Shown here in pieces: positions 26,762-35,982 of a stretch of DNA of 64,000 nt. The stretch comes from Candidatus Anaeroferrophillus wilburensis (lineage in GTDB: Bacteria > Desulfobacterota > Anaeroferrophillalia > Anaeroferrophillales > Anaeroferrophillaceae), in contig JAFGSY010000025.1 of assembly GCA_016934315.1 (NCBI GenBank), positions 40,736-104,735 on the forward strand. The letters are read 5' to 3'. Each line of letters begins with the position of its first letter. Positions within the stretch are counted from its first letter, which is position 1. The notes under the pieces were generated by a model. That model saw only the letters and a list, made by a program, of their open reading frames with translations. It searched no databases and was not told the DNA's origin. The translations under genes and the position numbers were made by a program.

Positions 26762-28111
26762 TTAGAATTTATAGCGTACCCGAGCGGTGGAGATGAAGAT
26801 ATCCTCATCGGCACTGCCATCCTGATCAGCTTCAAAGTAATCCAGCGCGTCGCCGGCAAAGAGATAGCCGGCATTGACGGCAAACTCGAGGTTGTCATAG
26901 AGCATGTACTTCAGGTAGGCATCCACCTCAAAACCGATCTCATCGTCTTTATAGGTGGCATACTCGATATCCTCGGCGGTCATCATGTACATCCCGGCAA
27001 TCCCCAGGGTCAGCTTCTTGCTGGCCTTGTAGTCGGCCGCCAGCTTGTTCATGATGAAGCCCTTGTCCAGCAGATAGGGCCGCTCGGAGAAATAGTTGTC
27101 ATCGGTGAAACCGCCCTCAAAGAGACAGATATTGTCGAAGGTGTCCACATCAACCGAGATGAAACCGTCCAGATCATCGTCCGTCGCATCATCATCACCG
27201 GAGGCATACCAGAAGGTATAGGTGAACTTCCAGTTATCCATCTTATAGCCAAGATCAACGTGGCCAAACCAGGCCGCAAGGTCCTGATCTTCGGCACCGG
27301 AAATCTCATCAACACTGCCATCTTGGTACATGAGATCCCAGTTGGCAAAGAAGTTGTCCTTGCCGAAGGAGCCGTCGGTGCCGATGGTCAACAGGGTTAA
27401 ATCGTAATTATTGTTAAATTTCTTCACTTCGTAGCTGGCAGCGGTCGGCATCCCGCCAACGGCCTCATTATCATCATCACCCTGCATATAGAGGGCAAAA
27501 ATACCAGCCTTCAGGCCGGCTGCCGGCTTGAAATTCACCCGGCCGATAAAAGCATCAAGATCTTCGGCATCGTCATTCTCGTCAGCCACCGGATCATTGT
27601 AGGGCCGTATCCAGCCCAGCTGATAGTCAACGCCGTTGGCGCTGCCGTCAAAAATCACCCCCATGGCGGTTTCTTTCCAGAGATACTTGTTCACCGATAC
27701 CGGCTGCAGCCCCATGGTGAACTGGGCCTTATTTTCGCAGTTGGGCAGCTGGAACTGGGTATAGAGCCAGCGGGTTTCAAAATTTATCCCATCACCGGAA
27801 TAGCCCGCTTTTTTGGCAGAATCGCCGTATTTCAAGGAGCCCACCTCAAAAGCCATGACACCCTTGACCTTGCCGTCGTTGGTGGCCGCGTCAAACCACA
27901 TGCGGTATTTGGCTTCGCCAAACGTTTCGTTGACATTGCCGTCATCCAAAGTGGCGGAGTTTTCCCCGGCACCTTTCACCCAATCAAAATGATTAGTGTG
28001 GATCATGAACCGGTTGTTAAAATCTCCCTTGATCTTCACGTCGGCGGCCGTGGCCGGCAGGGCCAGGGCCAGGGCGGCGAAAACCGCCAGCACCATCACA
28101 AGTTTTTTCAT
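26762..28111 (-). CDS. Outer-membrane porin-like beta-barrel
   Basis: 449 residues with a clear Sec signal peptide (MKKLVMVLAVFAALALALPATAA, cleavage near 23). Amphipathic strands and many aromatic girdle residues follow, and the last residue is phenylalanine (STARVRYKF). Acidic loops (DENDDAEDLD, ASGDDDATDDDLD) look like surface-exposed or calcium-binding loops. Length and pattern fit a 16-to-18-strand general porin of deltaproteobacterial type. The substrate is unknown. It is a single-gene unit: tandem palindromes lie about 160 bases upstream and a strong terminator follows. Ribosome site: GGAGGGAAAG before the ATG. Confidence 0.82.
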   Translation of the reverse strand: MKKLVMVLAVFAALALALPATAADVKIKGDFNNRFMIHTNHFDWVKGAGENSATLDDGNVNETFGEAKYRMWFDAATNDGKVKGVMAFEVGSLKYGDSAKKAGYSGDGINFETRWLYTQFQLPNCENKAQFTMGLQPVSVNKYLWKETAMGVIFDGSANGVDYQLGWIRPYNDPVADENDDAEDLDAFIGRVNFKPAAGLKAGIFALYMQGDDDNEAVGGMPTAASYEVKKFNNNYDLTLLTIGTDGSFGKDNFFANWDLMYQDGSVDEISGAEDQDLAAWFGHVDLGYKMDNWKFTYTFWYASGDDDATDDDLDGFISVDVDTFDNICLFEGGFTDDNYFSERPYLLDKGFIMNKLAADYKASKKLTLGIAGMYMMTAEDIEYATYKDDEIGFEVDAYLKYMLYDNLEFAVNAGYLFAGDALDYFEADQDGSADEDIFISTARVRYKF

Positions 28112-28405
28112 CTTTCCCTCCTTAATGTTATGTTACGGATACAACAACACCATTAAAAACCTTTATCATGATCACCGTTCCTGCTTCCGGAATCGGTGGA
28201 AAACGCCGACTACACTAAATATCGTGATATATCAATGAGACAGTGTACTTCCGCGTTCCAAAGCTGGATTAACAAATCCTAATCAGGATTGCAAGGGAAA
28301 AAAGCTATAATATTATTAATTTACTGTTAAGACATTGGTTTTCACGGGCCTTCGCACCATCGACAGCAGACTGAACATGCACACCCCTGAAAACCGGACG
28401 CCCGC
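28112..28405. promoter_or_regulatory. Porin upstream region with overlapping palindromes
   Basis: In this 294-base gap, GGATT-AACA-AATCC (28266-28279) overlaps AATCCT-AATC-AGGATT (28275-28290), and an AT-rich tract follows at 28305-28325. ATATCGTGATAT-like sequence lies near 28225. Overlapping operators near an AT-rich promoter would suit regulated porin expression. No sigma-54 -24/-12 pair with correct spacing was found. The fusion malic enzyme ends at the right side of this gap. Confidence 0.4.
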
Positions 28406-30934
28406 TTACAGGATCCGCAGAATGCCCTCGTAAAGGTAGTCACGGGTATTATTGCGAATATCCTCCGGATCAAGCTGGCGGCGGGCCAGACCGGCTACCA
28501 TGGCGGCTTCGGCAACCGCGGCCGCCACCTGGGGCGGCACCACCAGATCCATGGCCGGTGGGATAATGGTCCCCTCCTCCAGGTCGGCCTGGGTCACCAG
28601 GGCGGCAATGGCATGGGCGGCGGCGATCTTCATGGAATCATCAATCTGCCGGGCCCGGACATCAAGGGCGCCGCGGAAAATCCCCGGAAAAGCCAGGGAG
28701 TTGTTCACTTGGTTAGGAAAATCCGACCGCCCGGTGGCCACCAGCCGGGCACCGGCGGCCAGCGCATCGTCGGGCATGATCTCCGGCACCGGATTGGCCA
28801 GGGCAAAGATAATCGGATCAGCCGCCATGGTTTTGATCATTGCCGCCGTGAGGGTTTTTGGTTTCGACAGCCCGACAAAGGCATCCGCTCCCTTGATGAC
28901 TTCGGCCAGCAAACCTTTAATCTTCTCGGGATTGGTAAGCCGGGCCATCTCCTCCTTGTAGGGATTCATCCCCTGGAGACGGCCGGGGAAAATGGCGCCA
29001 ACCGTATCGCACATGATGATGTTGCTGATCCCGGCAGTGAGCAGCAGTTTGGTGACCGCCGTCGCCCCGGCACCGGCGCCGTTAACCACCACCTTGATCT
29101 GCTCAGCTTTCTTGCCGACAATCTTGAGGGCATTGATCATCCCCGCCAGGGTGACCACTGCCGTCCCATGCTGGTCGTCATGGAACACCGGAATATCCAG
29201 CCGTTCCCGCAGCTGCCGTTCAATCTCAAAACAGCGGGGCGCGGAGATATCCTCCAGGTTGATGCCGCCGAAGCCCGGGGAGATGGCCTCCACCACCCGG
29301 ATAATTTCGCTGACCTCCTGGGTGTCGATGCAGATGGGCAGGGCCTCCACGCCGCCGAAGGTTTTGAAGAGGATCGACTTGCCCTCCATCACCGGCATCG
29401 CCGCCCGGGGACCAATATTGCCAAAACCCAGGACCGCCGAGCCATCGGAGACCACCGCTACCAGATTGCTTTTGGCCGTCAGGTCGTACAGGCGATCGGG
29501 GTCATTGACGATCAATCTGCACGTTTCGGAAACCCCGACAGCCGAGTAAAGCATGGAGGCCAGGTGAGTATCCTTGAGGGGAATTTTCGCCTCGATGCCC
29601 ACCACCCCCATATAGCGCTTGTGAAGTTCCAGGGACTGCTCATCAAGACTCAGGGAAGGGCCGCTTCTCTTCTTCCGCCGGCTGGATGCCGGCAGGATGG
29701 AAAGCTCCCCTTCATAGACATAGCGAAGGAGCTTCTCCTTCACCTTTTCCGGCTCAACGGACTTGCGATTCACCCCCTCCCGCACCGCCGCCTGGGCGAC
29801 CTGGCAGGCAATTTCCGGTGCCAGGCTGAAATCGAACAGCCGGGGAATGATATTGACCTCATTCAGCTGGTCTGCCGGGATGTGTTCCTGCAACGCCCGC
29901 ACGGCCGCCAGCTCCATCTCCCAGGTCACCCGCCAGGCAGCGGCATCCAGGGCACCACGGAAAAAACCGGGAAATACCAACGATGAGGTGAGGTAATTGG
30001 GGTGGTTGACATTGCCGGTGGCGACAATAAAGGCCCCGGCTTTGCGGGCGGTGAGATAGTCAATTTCCGGCTCCGGCAGCGCCAGGGCGAAAATAACCGG
30101 TTTCGCCGCCATGGCGGCAATCCAGCCCTGCTGGAATACCCCGCCCGATGAGAGGCCGATAAAAACATCAGCCCCCGGCAACACCTCCGCCAGACTGCCT
30201 TTCAGGTGGGCGGCATTGGTAATGAAGGACAGTTCCGACTTCACCCAGTTCATCTGTGCCGTCCGATGACGATAGATCGCCCCGGCCCGGTCGCAGACGA
30301 TCACCTCGCCGGCTCCCAGCCGCACCAGACTGCGGGCCACGGCAACCCCGGCGGCACCGGCACCGTTGATAACTATTTTGCAGGCGGACAACTCCTTGCC
30401 TGCCACCTTCAGAGCGTTGCCCAGGGCGGCAAGCACCACAATGGCCGAACCGTGGTGGTCGTTGTGAAAAACCGGCAGCCGCACCGCCCGCCGCAGGCGC
30501 TCGACGATGGCAAAACAGTCGGGGGAAGCAATATCCTCCAGACAGATGGCCCCCATGGTGGGCGCCATCACTCGGGCGATTTCGACAAAATCATCGGGGT
30601 TATCGGTATCGACCGCCAGCGGCAGGGCATCGATGCCAGCAAAGGTTTTGAACAGGACCGAGACCCCCTCAAGCATGGGAATGGCGGCTCTGGCCCCCAC
30701 ATTCCCCAGCCCGAAGACCGCCGAGCCATTGGAGAACAGGCCGACGGTGTTGGCCCGCATGGTGTAGATGAAGGAATCGGTCGAATCCTCGGCAATGGCC
30801 TGGCAGCAGCTGCCGACCCCTGGAGTGTAGACCAGGCTCAGCACCGAGGTATCCTTGATGGGCACCTTGCTGCGCACCCCGATCAGACCGCGGTATTTTT
30901 CCCGCAATTCCATCGATTTTTTTGCCACTGCCAT
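28406..30934 (-). CDS. Tandem fusion of two malic-enzyme units
   Basis: 842 residues, about twice the usual bacterial malic enzyme. Both halves contain malic and NAD-binding domains and end in a YxYEG motif (RYVYEG at 404; DYLYEG at the C-terminus), joined by a basic linker (about 415-430). Unit 1 (1-412) keeps YTPGVG (Y36), K96 and the E133-D134 pair. It reads FHNDHHG for FHDDQHG, ALALPEPE for ALANPxPE, and TSSLVFPG for VNNxLxFPG, so key malate-binding Asn residues are lost. Unit 2 (about 433-842) keeps FHDDQHG, ALANPVPEI and NQVNNSLAFPG, but the YTPGVA loop is YSAVGV. Unit 2 is probably the catalytic malate decarboxylase and unit 1 regulatory or inactive; this is inference. The dinucleotide loop NGAGA occurs in both. 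NAD versus NADP use is not assignable. Confidence 0.9.
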   Translation of the reverse strand: MAVAKKSMELREKYRGLIGVRSKVPIKDTSVLSLVYTPGVGSCCQAIAEDSTDSFIYTMRANTVGLFSNGSAVFGLGNVGARAAIPMLEGVSVLFKTFAGIDALPLAVDTDNPDDFVEIARVMAPTMGAICLEDIASPDCFAIVERLRRAVRLPVFHNDHHGSAIVVLAALGNALKVAGKELSACKIVINGAGAAGVAVARSLVRLGAGEVIVCDRAGAIYRHRTAQMNWVKSELSFITNAAHLKGSLAEVLPGADVFIGLSSGGVFQQGWIAAMAAKPVIFALALPEPEIDYLTARKAGAFIVATGNVNHPNYLTSSLVFPGFFRGALDAAAWRVTWEMELAAVRALQEHIPADQLNEVNIIPRLFDFSLAPEIACQVAQAAVREGVNRKSVEPEKVKEKLLRYVYEGELSILPASSRRKKRSGPSLSLDEQSLELHKRYMGVVGIEAKIPLKDTHLASMLYSAVGVSETCRLIVNDPDRLYDLTAKSNLVAVVSDGSAVLGFGNIGPRAAMPVMEGKSILFKTFGGVEALPICIDTQEVSEIIRVVEAISPGFGGINLEDISAPRCFEIERQLRERLDIPVFHDDQHGTAVVTLAGMINALKIVGKKAEQIKVVVNGAGAGATAVTKLLLTAGISNIIMCDTVGAIFPGRLQGMNPYKEEMARLTNPEKIKGLLAEVIKGADAFVGLSKPKTLTAAMIKTMAADPIIFALANPVPEIMPDDALAAGARLVATGRSDFPNQVNNSLAFPGIFRGALDVRARQIDDSMKIAAAHAIAALVTQADLEEGTIIPPAMDLVVPPQVAAAVAEAAMVAGLARRQLDPEDIRNNTRDYLYEGILRIL

Positions 30935-31073
30935 GATCGGCTTCCCTCTCTGCTTTTTTTATTTCTCTACATAGGTCATCAAAACCCGGCCACTGATCTT
31001 TTCCACCAGGAAACTTAGCAGATAGACCACACATCTACCCCAGGTAAACCTCATAATAGATCATACACAGATA

Positions 31074-31778
31074 TTATATCCCCAGGAAGGCCTCCTTCAC
31101 CTGCTCATTCTCCAGCAGCTCAGAACCGGTACCTTCGAGAACAATACGACCATTTTCCAGCACATAGGCCCGGTTGCACATCCCCAAGGTTTGAATAACA
31201 TTCTGTTCGGAAAGCAGGATCGTTACCCCTTCGCTGTTGATCTTTTTCACCAGTTTGAAGACATCCTGCACCAGAATTGGCGCCAGGCCCAACGATGGTT
31301 CATCAAACATCAACAGCTTGGGCAGCGACATAATGCCACGGCCGATGGCGGCCATCTGCTGCTCACCCCCGGAGAGGGTGCCGGCCAACTGTTTGCGTCG
31401 CTCTTTCAAACGGGGAAAGAGATCGTATACATGTTCCATGGTCTGGGAACGCTTCAATTTTGCTTCGTTGCTGAGTGACCCCATGATCAGGTTCTCCTCA
31501 ACGGTCATTTCCGGAAACAACCGCCGGCCTTCAGGCACATGGACAATACCCTCTTCGATGATCATGCTGGGTGGCAGATGATCTACCCGCCGGCCGCCGA
31601 ATTCAATGGTTCCCTGACTGGGCGAAAGCATAGAGGAAATAGTCCTGATAACGGTTGATTTCCCCGCACCGTTGGCCCCCAGCAAGACGACGATCTCCTC
31701 CTCATGAACTTCGAAATTGACATCCCAGAGAACCTGCAGATCACCATAAAAAACATCAATTCCGTTAACCTTTAACAT
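31074..31778 (-). CDS. livF: Branched-chain amino acid ABC transporter, ATP-binding protein LivF
   Basis: 234 residues from the ATG at 31778 (MLKVNGIDVFYGDLQ), which follows GGGAGAGGATT; the longer open frame upstream is not supported. Walker A is GANGAGKST, the signature is LSGGEQQMAAIGRG, Walker B is LLMFDEPSLGLAP, and the H-loop region is SEQN. It overlaps livG by 14 bases and is the last gene of the livKHMGF unit. With LivG it powers import of leucine-type or related amino acids through LivH/LivM. Confidence 0.95.
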   Translation of the reverse strand: MLKVNGIDVFYGDLQVLWDVNFEVHEEEIVVLLGANGAGKSTVIRTISSMLSPSQGTIEFGGRRVDHLPPSMIIEEGIVHVPEGRRLFPEMTVEENLIMGSLSNEAKLKRSQTMEHVYDLFPRLKERRKQLAGTLSGGEQQMAAIGRGIMSLPKLLMFDEPSLGLAPILVQDVFKLVKKINSEGVTILLSEQNVIQTLGMCNRAYVLENGRIVLEGTGSELLENEQVKEAFLGI

Positions 31779-32490
31779 AATCCTCTCCCAAATACGCTTC
31801 AATAACCGCCTGATTGTTAGCCACCTCTTCCGGTGTACCAGAAGCAATGGTCTGGCCGAAATTGATCGCATGAATACGGTCTGAAATAGTCATGATCAGC
31901 TTCATGATATGTTCAATAATGAGGATGCTGATGCCGCTGTCTCGTATTTTTTTGATCAGTTCAATGGCCAGATCCACCTCTGTGGGCGTCAGACCGGCGG
32001 CCGTTTCATCGAAGAGCAGCAGATCCGGTTTGGTGGCCAGCGCCCGGGCAATTTCCAGCCGCTTACGGCCGCCGATGGGCAGACTTTTTGCCAGTTTATC
32101 CCTTTCTGGATACAACTCGCAGAACTCCAGCACTTCATGGGCCGTTTCCCTGGCCTTGGCAATACTGTTCACCCGACAGAAGGCGGAGGCAGTCACATTA
32201 TCCAGCACCGTCAACCGCGCCAGGGGTTTAACCACCTGGAAGGTGCGGCCAATACCCAGATGGCAGATCTTGTGAGTTTTCATTCCCTTGATACTCTGCC
32301 CCTTGAAAAGGATATCCCCCGACGTAATGGGATAGAAATTATTGATACAATTGAAGGTTGTGGTCTTACCGGAACCATTGGGACCAATAAGACCAAATAT
32401 CTCTCCTTCATGAACCTGGAAGCTGACATCATTGACCGCCACCAGGCCGCCAAATTTCTTCGTCAGGTTTTTCACCTCAAAAAGCGCCAT
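31765..32490 (-). CDS. livG: Branched-chain amino acid ABC transporter, ATP-binding protein LivG
   Basis: 241 residues from the ATG at 32490 (MALFEVKNLTKKFGG), with a GAGGAGAAAGAGA site. Walker A is GPNGSGKTT; the characteristic LivG segment is GIGRTFQVVKPLARLTVLDNV. The signature reads LPIGGRKRLEIARAL rather than the common LSYGQQRRLEIARAL, and Walker B continues DETAAGLTPTE where most have DEPAAGL. These are departures from consensus in residues that contact ATP. The family commonly pairs LivG with LivF as a heterodimer, so one weaker site is tolerated. Confidence 0.94.
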   Translation of the reverse strand: MALFEVKNLTKKFGGLVAVNDVSFQVHEGEIFGLIGPNGSGKTTTFNCINNFYPITSGDILFKGQSIKGMKTHKICHLGIGRTFQVVKPLARLTVLDNVTASAFCRVNSIAKARETAHEVLEFCELYPERDKLAKSLPIGGRKRLEIARALATKPDLLLFDETAAGLTPTEVDLAIELIKKIRDSGISILIIEHIMKLIMTISDRIHAINFGQTIASGTPEEVANNQAVIEAYLGEDYVKG

Positions 32491-32519
32491 TCTCTTTCTC
32501 CTCAAGTAGCATGTAAACC

Positions 32520-33485
32520 TCAGATCCGAAACGCCTTACTACGGAAAACATGTCGCCGTATCTTCTCCCAATCGCCGACAATACCATTGGCGAGAAACAT
32601 GATCACGAAGATGACCAGCAGGCCAAAAACCAGGGCATGCCCCTGGCTCACCCATTTAGGCGCCAGGCCGAAAAAGGAGCTCCGAAAGGTCTCCTGCAAA
32701 CCGACCATGACCACGGCACCTACCGCCGGGCCCATGATGGTTGCCACACCACCGACGATACCTACCAGAATGGCCATAATGGAAATGTAATGCAGGGAGA
32801 AAACCACCTCAGGATCGATAAAGCCCATGTAATTCATATAAAAAGCGCCGGCCATGCCAGTAAAAAAAGCGCTTACCAACAGCGAAATGTTTTTATACAA
32901 GGTGGTATTGATGCCCATTGACTCCGCGGCATCCTGATCCTCGCGGATGGAAACAAAATAAAAGCCCCATTTGGACTGCATGATCCGGTGAATCACATAG
33001 ATGCAGACCACCGCCAGGGCCAGGGCCAGATAATAATAAGGCAGTTTGCTTTTGAAAGCCGGAATCAGCAGAATGCCGACCATCCCGTCAGTCAGATCCT
33101 CCCAGTTGGTGGCAATCAGGCGGATAATCTCACCACCGGCCAGGGTAGCCAGGGCAAAGTAGGGCCCCCGCAGACGAAAACAGACCCAGCCGACAAAAAG
33201 GGCGATAGCCATGGAAACAAAGCCGCCAAACAACATCCCCCACCAGGGCGATACTCCCAGTTTAGTGAACAGGATGCCAGCCGTATAGGCACCGACACCG
33301 AAAAAAATGGCGTGGCCAAAGGAAACCTGCCCGGTATAACCGGCTAGTAAATTCCAGGACGAACCAATAATCACCCACATGAAGGTAATAATAAGCAAGT
33401 GCTGATAGTAGCTGGAGTGGACAGCAAGGGGAAAAAACAGCAGCACCAGACCCACAACCAGTAAAGTAATAGTCCCTTTTTTCAT
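32520..33485 (-). CDS. livM: Branched-chain amino acid ABC transporter permease LivM
   Basis: 321 residues with about 9-10 hydrophobic segments of the BPD_transp_2 fold. The family motif GYTGQVSFGHAIFFGVGAYTAG is intact in outline (GQVSFGHA), and the cytoplasmic coupling stretch RIMQSKWGFYFVSIREDQDAAESMG is typical of LivM. The ATG at 33485 has AGGGGATGTT upstream and starts 8 bases after livH. It forms the inner-membrane channel with LivH. Confidence 0.95.
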   Translation of the reverse strand: MKKGTITLLVVGLVLLFFPLAVHSSYYQHLLIITFMWVIIGSSWNLLAGYTGQVSFGHAIFFGVGAYTAGILFTKLGVSPWWGMLFGGFVSMAIALFVGWVCFRLRGPYFALATLAGGEIIRLIATNWEDLTDGMVGILLIPAFKSKLPYYYLALALAVVCIYVIHRIMQSKWGFYFVSIREDQDAAESMGINTTLYKNISLLVSAFFTGMAGAFYMNYMGFIDPEVVFSLHYISIMAILVGIVGGVATIMGPAVGAVVMVGLQETFRSSFFGLAPKWVSQGHALVFGLLVIFVIMFLANGIVGDWEKIRRHVFRSKAFRI

Positions 33486-33493
33486 AACATCCC

Positions 33494-34369
33494 CTAAATT
33501 TTTGTCAGACGTTTCAGGCCGCCGGGCAGAAAGACCAGAACAAGGACAAAGATAATAAAACCAACCATCTCTTTATAGCCCATACCGAAATAGGTAGCGC
33601 CCATGGATTCGGCGACGCCCAGAACAACCCCGCCGACAATGGCTCCTACCGTACTACCCAAACCGCCAAGAATGGTGATGACAAACGCTTTCAGGGTGAA
33701 TGGGCCGCCCAGGTCGGGGAAAAGATAAAAGATCGGCATCAGTAGACAGCCGGCCGAGGCCACCAGAGCGGAACCAATGCCAAACGTGATGATGGTAATC
33801 CGCTCACTGTTGATCCCCATCAGGGTGGCTGCCTCCTTGTCTTGGGCCGTTGCTCGGATGGAGCGGCCGATATCGGTTTTCAGCAGGAACCAGAAGAGGA
33901 TGGCGGTAAAGACAAGGGAAATCACAAAGGCGATGCACATGGGAAGGTTGAAGGAAATATTGCCCAGAAACAGAGCCGAAGAGCTGTAGGATGTCTGAAC
34001 GGTCTTGTAATCCGATGAAAAAATAAAGCGGGCGATCTCTGCCATCACCATGCCGATGCCGACGGTCATCAGAACCTGATTCTCCGGCAGCACCGAATCC
34101 ACCTTCATCAGCGGGTTGAGCAGGTATTTCTGCAAAAAGCAGCCGAGTAGAAAGAGGGCCGGCATGGCCACTACCAGGGAGATATAGGGATCAATATGAA
34201 AATAATGTGACAAGACAAAGGTGATGTACATGGCCACCATCATCAACTGGCCATGGGCCAGGTTGATGATGCCCATCACCCCCATAATCAGGGTCATGCC
34301 AATACCGATCAGACTGTAGACGCCGCCGATAAGCACACCAGCCACCAGGGTTTGGATGAACACATCCAT
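33494..34369 (-). CDS. livH: Branched-chain amino acid ABC transporter permease LivH
   Basis: 291 residues, eight or so membrane helices. Motifs include IGGVYSLIGIGMTLIMGVMGIINLAHGQ and the coupling segment TDIGRSIRATAQDKEAATLMGI, both LivH hallmarks. The ATG at 34369 has an AAGGAAAGGAAC site. It is first after the intra-operon terminator that follows livK. Confidence 0.95.
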   Translation of the reverse strand: MDVFIQTLVAGVLIGGVYSLIGIGMTLIMGVMGIINLAHGQLMMVAMYITFVLSHYFHIDPYISLVVAMPALFLLGCFLQKYLLNPLMKVDSVLPENQVLMTVGIGMVMAEIARFIFSSDYKTVQTSYSSSALFLGNISFNLPMCIAFVISLVFTAILFWFLLKTDIGRSIRATAQDKEAATLMGINSERITIITFGIGSALVASAGCLLMPIFYLFPDLGGPFTLKAFVITILGGLGSTVGAIVGGVVLGVAESMGATYFGMGYKEMVGFIIFVLVLVFLPGGLKRLTKI

Positions 34370-34416
34370 CGTATGTTCCTTTCCTTACAACAATCAGCGA
34401 TAAAAGCTTAAAAAAA

Positions 34417-34450
34417 GGCATCAAGGCAACGCATGCGGTGCCTTGATGCC
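34417..34450 (-). terminator. Intra-operon terminator/attenuator between livK and livH
   Basis: GGCATCAAGGCA (34417-34428) pairs perfectly with TGCCTTGATGCC (34439-34450). On the minus strand the stem is followed by a run of seven Ts. It lies between the binding-protein gene and the permeases, a usual way to make more binding protein than membrane components. Confidence 0.9.
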
Positions 34451-34458
34451 ATCAAACA

Positions 34459-35676
34459 TTAATAACCCCAGGATTTCAACCAGTCAACGGGATACACAAA
34501 CTCGCTGGTGGTGCATTTAACGCCGGCACAGACTTTCGGCCACACCAGCTCCAGGTTACCATCGATCCACTGGACCACATAAGTCTCAGCCGTATTCTGG
34601 TTTTTCATCTTACCCCAATCACCAAACTTCACCGGTCCAAAGACGGTCATCATATCTGTTTCCAGCAGGGCCTGCCTGACATCAGCACTGGAGAATGATT
34701 TTGCCCGTTTAAGGGCATCGGCAATCACATAGCAAGCGGCATAAGCTTCGGCACCGTGATATTCAGTGGTTTTATTAAACTTGGCAAGAAACTTGTTATA
34801 GTAGTCCATCGCCCCCGGATACGGCAGCACTTGGTGCCAAAGGGTGGCGGAGATGAGCTTGTCGCCGGCCACCCCGGCATTCTGCTGAAACTCGGGCAGG
34901 GTAAAACCGGCGCCGGCGCCGACAAACATCTTCGGGGTCAGCTTGAGCTCCTTGGCCTGCTTCATGATTAAAGCGGCGTCCATGACGTAGGAGATCATGT
35001 AGACAATATCAGGGTTTTTCTGTTTCACCTGAACAAGCACCGGCTTAAAATCAATGCCGCCGTGCTCATAACCTTCTTTCAGGACAACCTTGTAGCCCAG
35101 ATTGTCACAGGTTTTTTCAAAAGCGCTTGCCCCTTTAGTGCCGAACAGGGAGTTTTCATGCAAAATAGCCACCGTCTGCGGTTTCACCACCTCCTGAAGG
35201 AGGGACTCAACGGCACTGGCATACTTGCTTACCGGTGGATTGAGACGGAAAATATAGTCCCAGCCGGAGGTGGTAATTTTATCGGCGGAACCGGTATTGA
35301 CCAGGAAGGGCACCTGATTCTGCTGGCAGACACCAGCGGCGGCATAAGTCACCGAACTGCTGTAGCCGCCGCCAACCATGACCACCTTATCCTTGGTGAT
35401 CAGCTTCTCCACCACCGAGCGACCCACATCCGGCCGGCCGGTGGTATCCTCGATGAGCAGTTCCAGCTTTTTGCCGTTGATGCCGCCGGCGGCGTTGATC
35501 TCTTCCAACGCCAAGTCAAAGGATAATTTTTCAATCTCCCCAAACTTGGCCATGGCACCGGTGAGCGGCAGGACCACTCCGACCTTGACCGAATCAGCAG
35601 CCACGGCCCGAGCTGGAACAAAAGCAAAACCCAGCACCAAAAGACAAACGAATCCCAAGAGAATGTTCTTTTTCAT
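34459..35676 (-). CDS. livK: Branched-chain amino acid ABC transporter substrate-binding protein
   Basis: 405 residues from the ATG at 35676, which follows AAGGAGGTTGCAG; the longer frame to 35745 lacks support. There is a signal peptide (MKKNILLGFVCLLVLGFAFVPARAVAA) and a Peripla_BP_6 fold (VKVGVVLPLTGAMAKFGE, then EINAAGGINGKKLELLIEDT, VVMVGGGYSSSVTYAAAGV). It is the periplasmic receptor of the livHMGF importer. Family members also take aromatic acids, amides or urea, so the ligand is not certain. It is the first gene of the operon, followed by the attenuator. Confidence 0.92.
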   Translation of the reverse strand: MKKNILLGFVCLLVLGFAFVPARAVAADSVKVGVVLPLTGAMAKFGEIEKLSFDLALEEINAAGGINGKKLELLIEDTTGRPDVGRSVVEKLITKDKVVMVGGGYSSSVTYAAAGVCQQNQVPFLVNTGSADKITTSGWDYIFRLNPPVSKYASAVESLLQEVVKPQTVAILHENSLFGTKGASAFEKTCDNLGYKVVLKEGYEHGGIDFKPVLVQVKQKNPDIVYMISYVMDAALIMKQAKELKLTPKMFVGAGAGFTLPEFQQNAGVAGDKLISATLWHQVLPYPGAMDYYNKFLAKFNKTTEYHGAEAYAACYVIADALKRAKSFSSADVRQALLETDMMTVFGPVKFGDWGKMKNQNTAETYVVQWIDGNLELVWPKVCAGVKCTTSEFVYPVDWLKSWGY

Positions 35677-35982
35677 CTGCAACCTCCTTAATGGTGTTTT
35701 CACCTGCAACGGCACAGGCATACTGTAAAACCCTATTTTAGGCATATGCGAGGCTAACAGGTGAGCCGGGAGCTGTCAAGTAGACCTTTTTTGATTTTTC
35801 TGTAAGAATATTTCTGATGCCATCATGGGCATTTGCTAGATTGCCATGGCACTGGGGTAAGTTTCGAAGCAGTTCGTGAATATCGACACAGCACCAGCCG
35901 GCAACATGGTGACGCGGGCTGGACCCTGACCACGGCACTACCCCGAGGACGTTATTACGACAATGGATTGGGTACGCTGAGC
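35677..35982. other. 306-base gap between livK and the NarL-type regulator
   Basis: No gene is seen. The left part is the livK leader, with AAGGAGG 6 bases before the ATG and an AT-rich tract (TTTTTTGATTTTTCTG, about 35786-35802) where the livK promoter probably lies. TTGCCATGGCA near 35840 is a short palindrome. A possible -24/-12 pair there has the wrong spacing. The right part is the 3' flank of the regulator; no T-rich terminator is obvious. Confidence 0.4.

Noticed and set aside
28613..29986. Long open frame antisense to the malic-enzyme fusion
   Set aside because: Same reason: composition shadow of a real gene, with no recognisable domain and no initiation site.
35835..35860. Sigma-54 promoter for livK near TTGCCATGGCA
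   Set aside because: The distance between the GG and GC elements is wrong on both strands.
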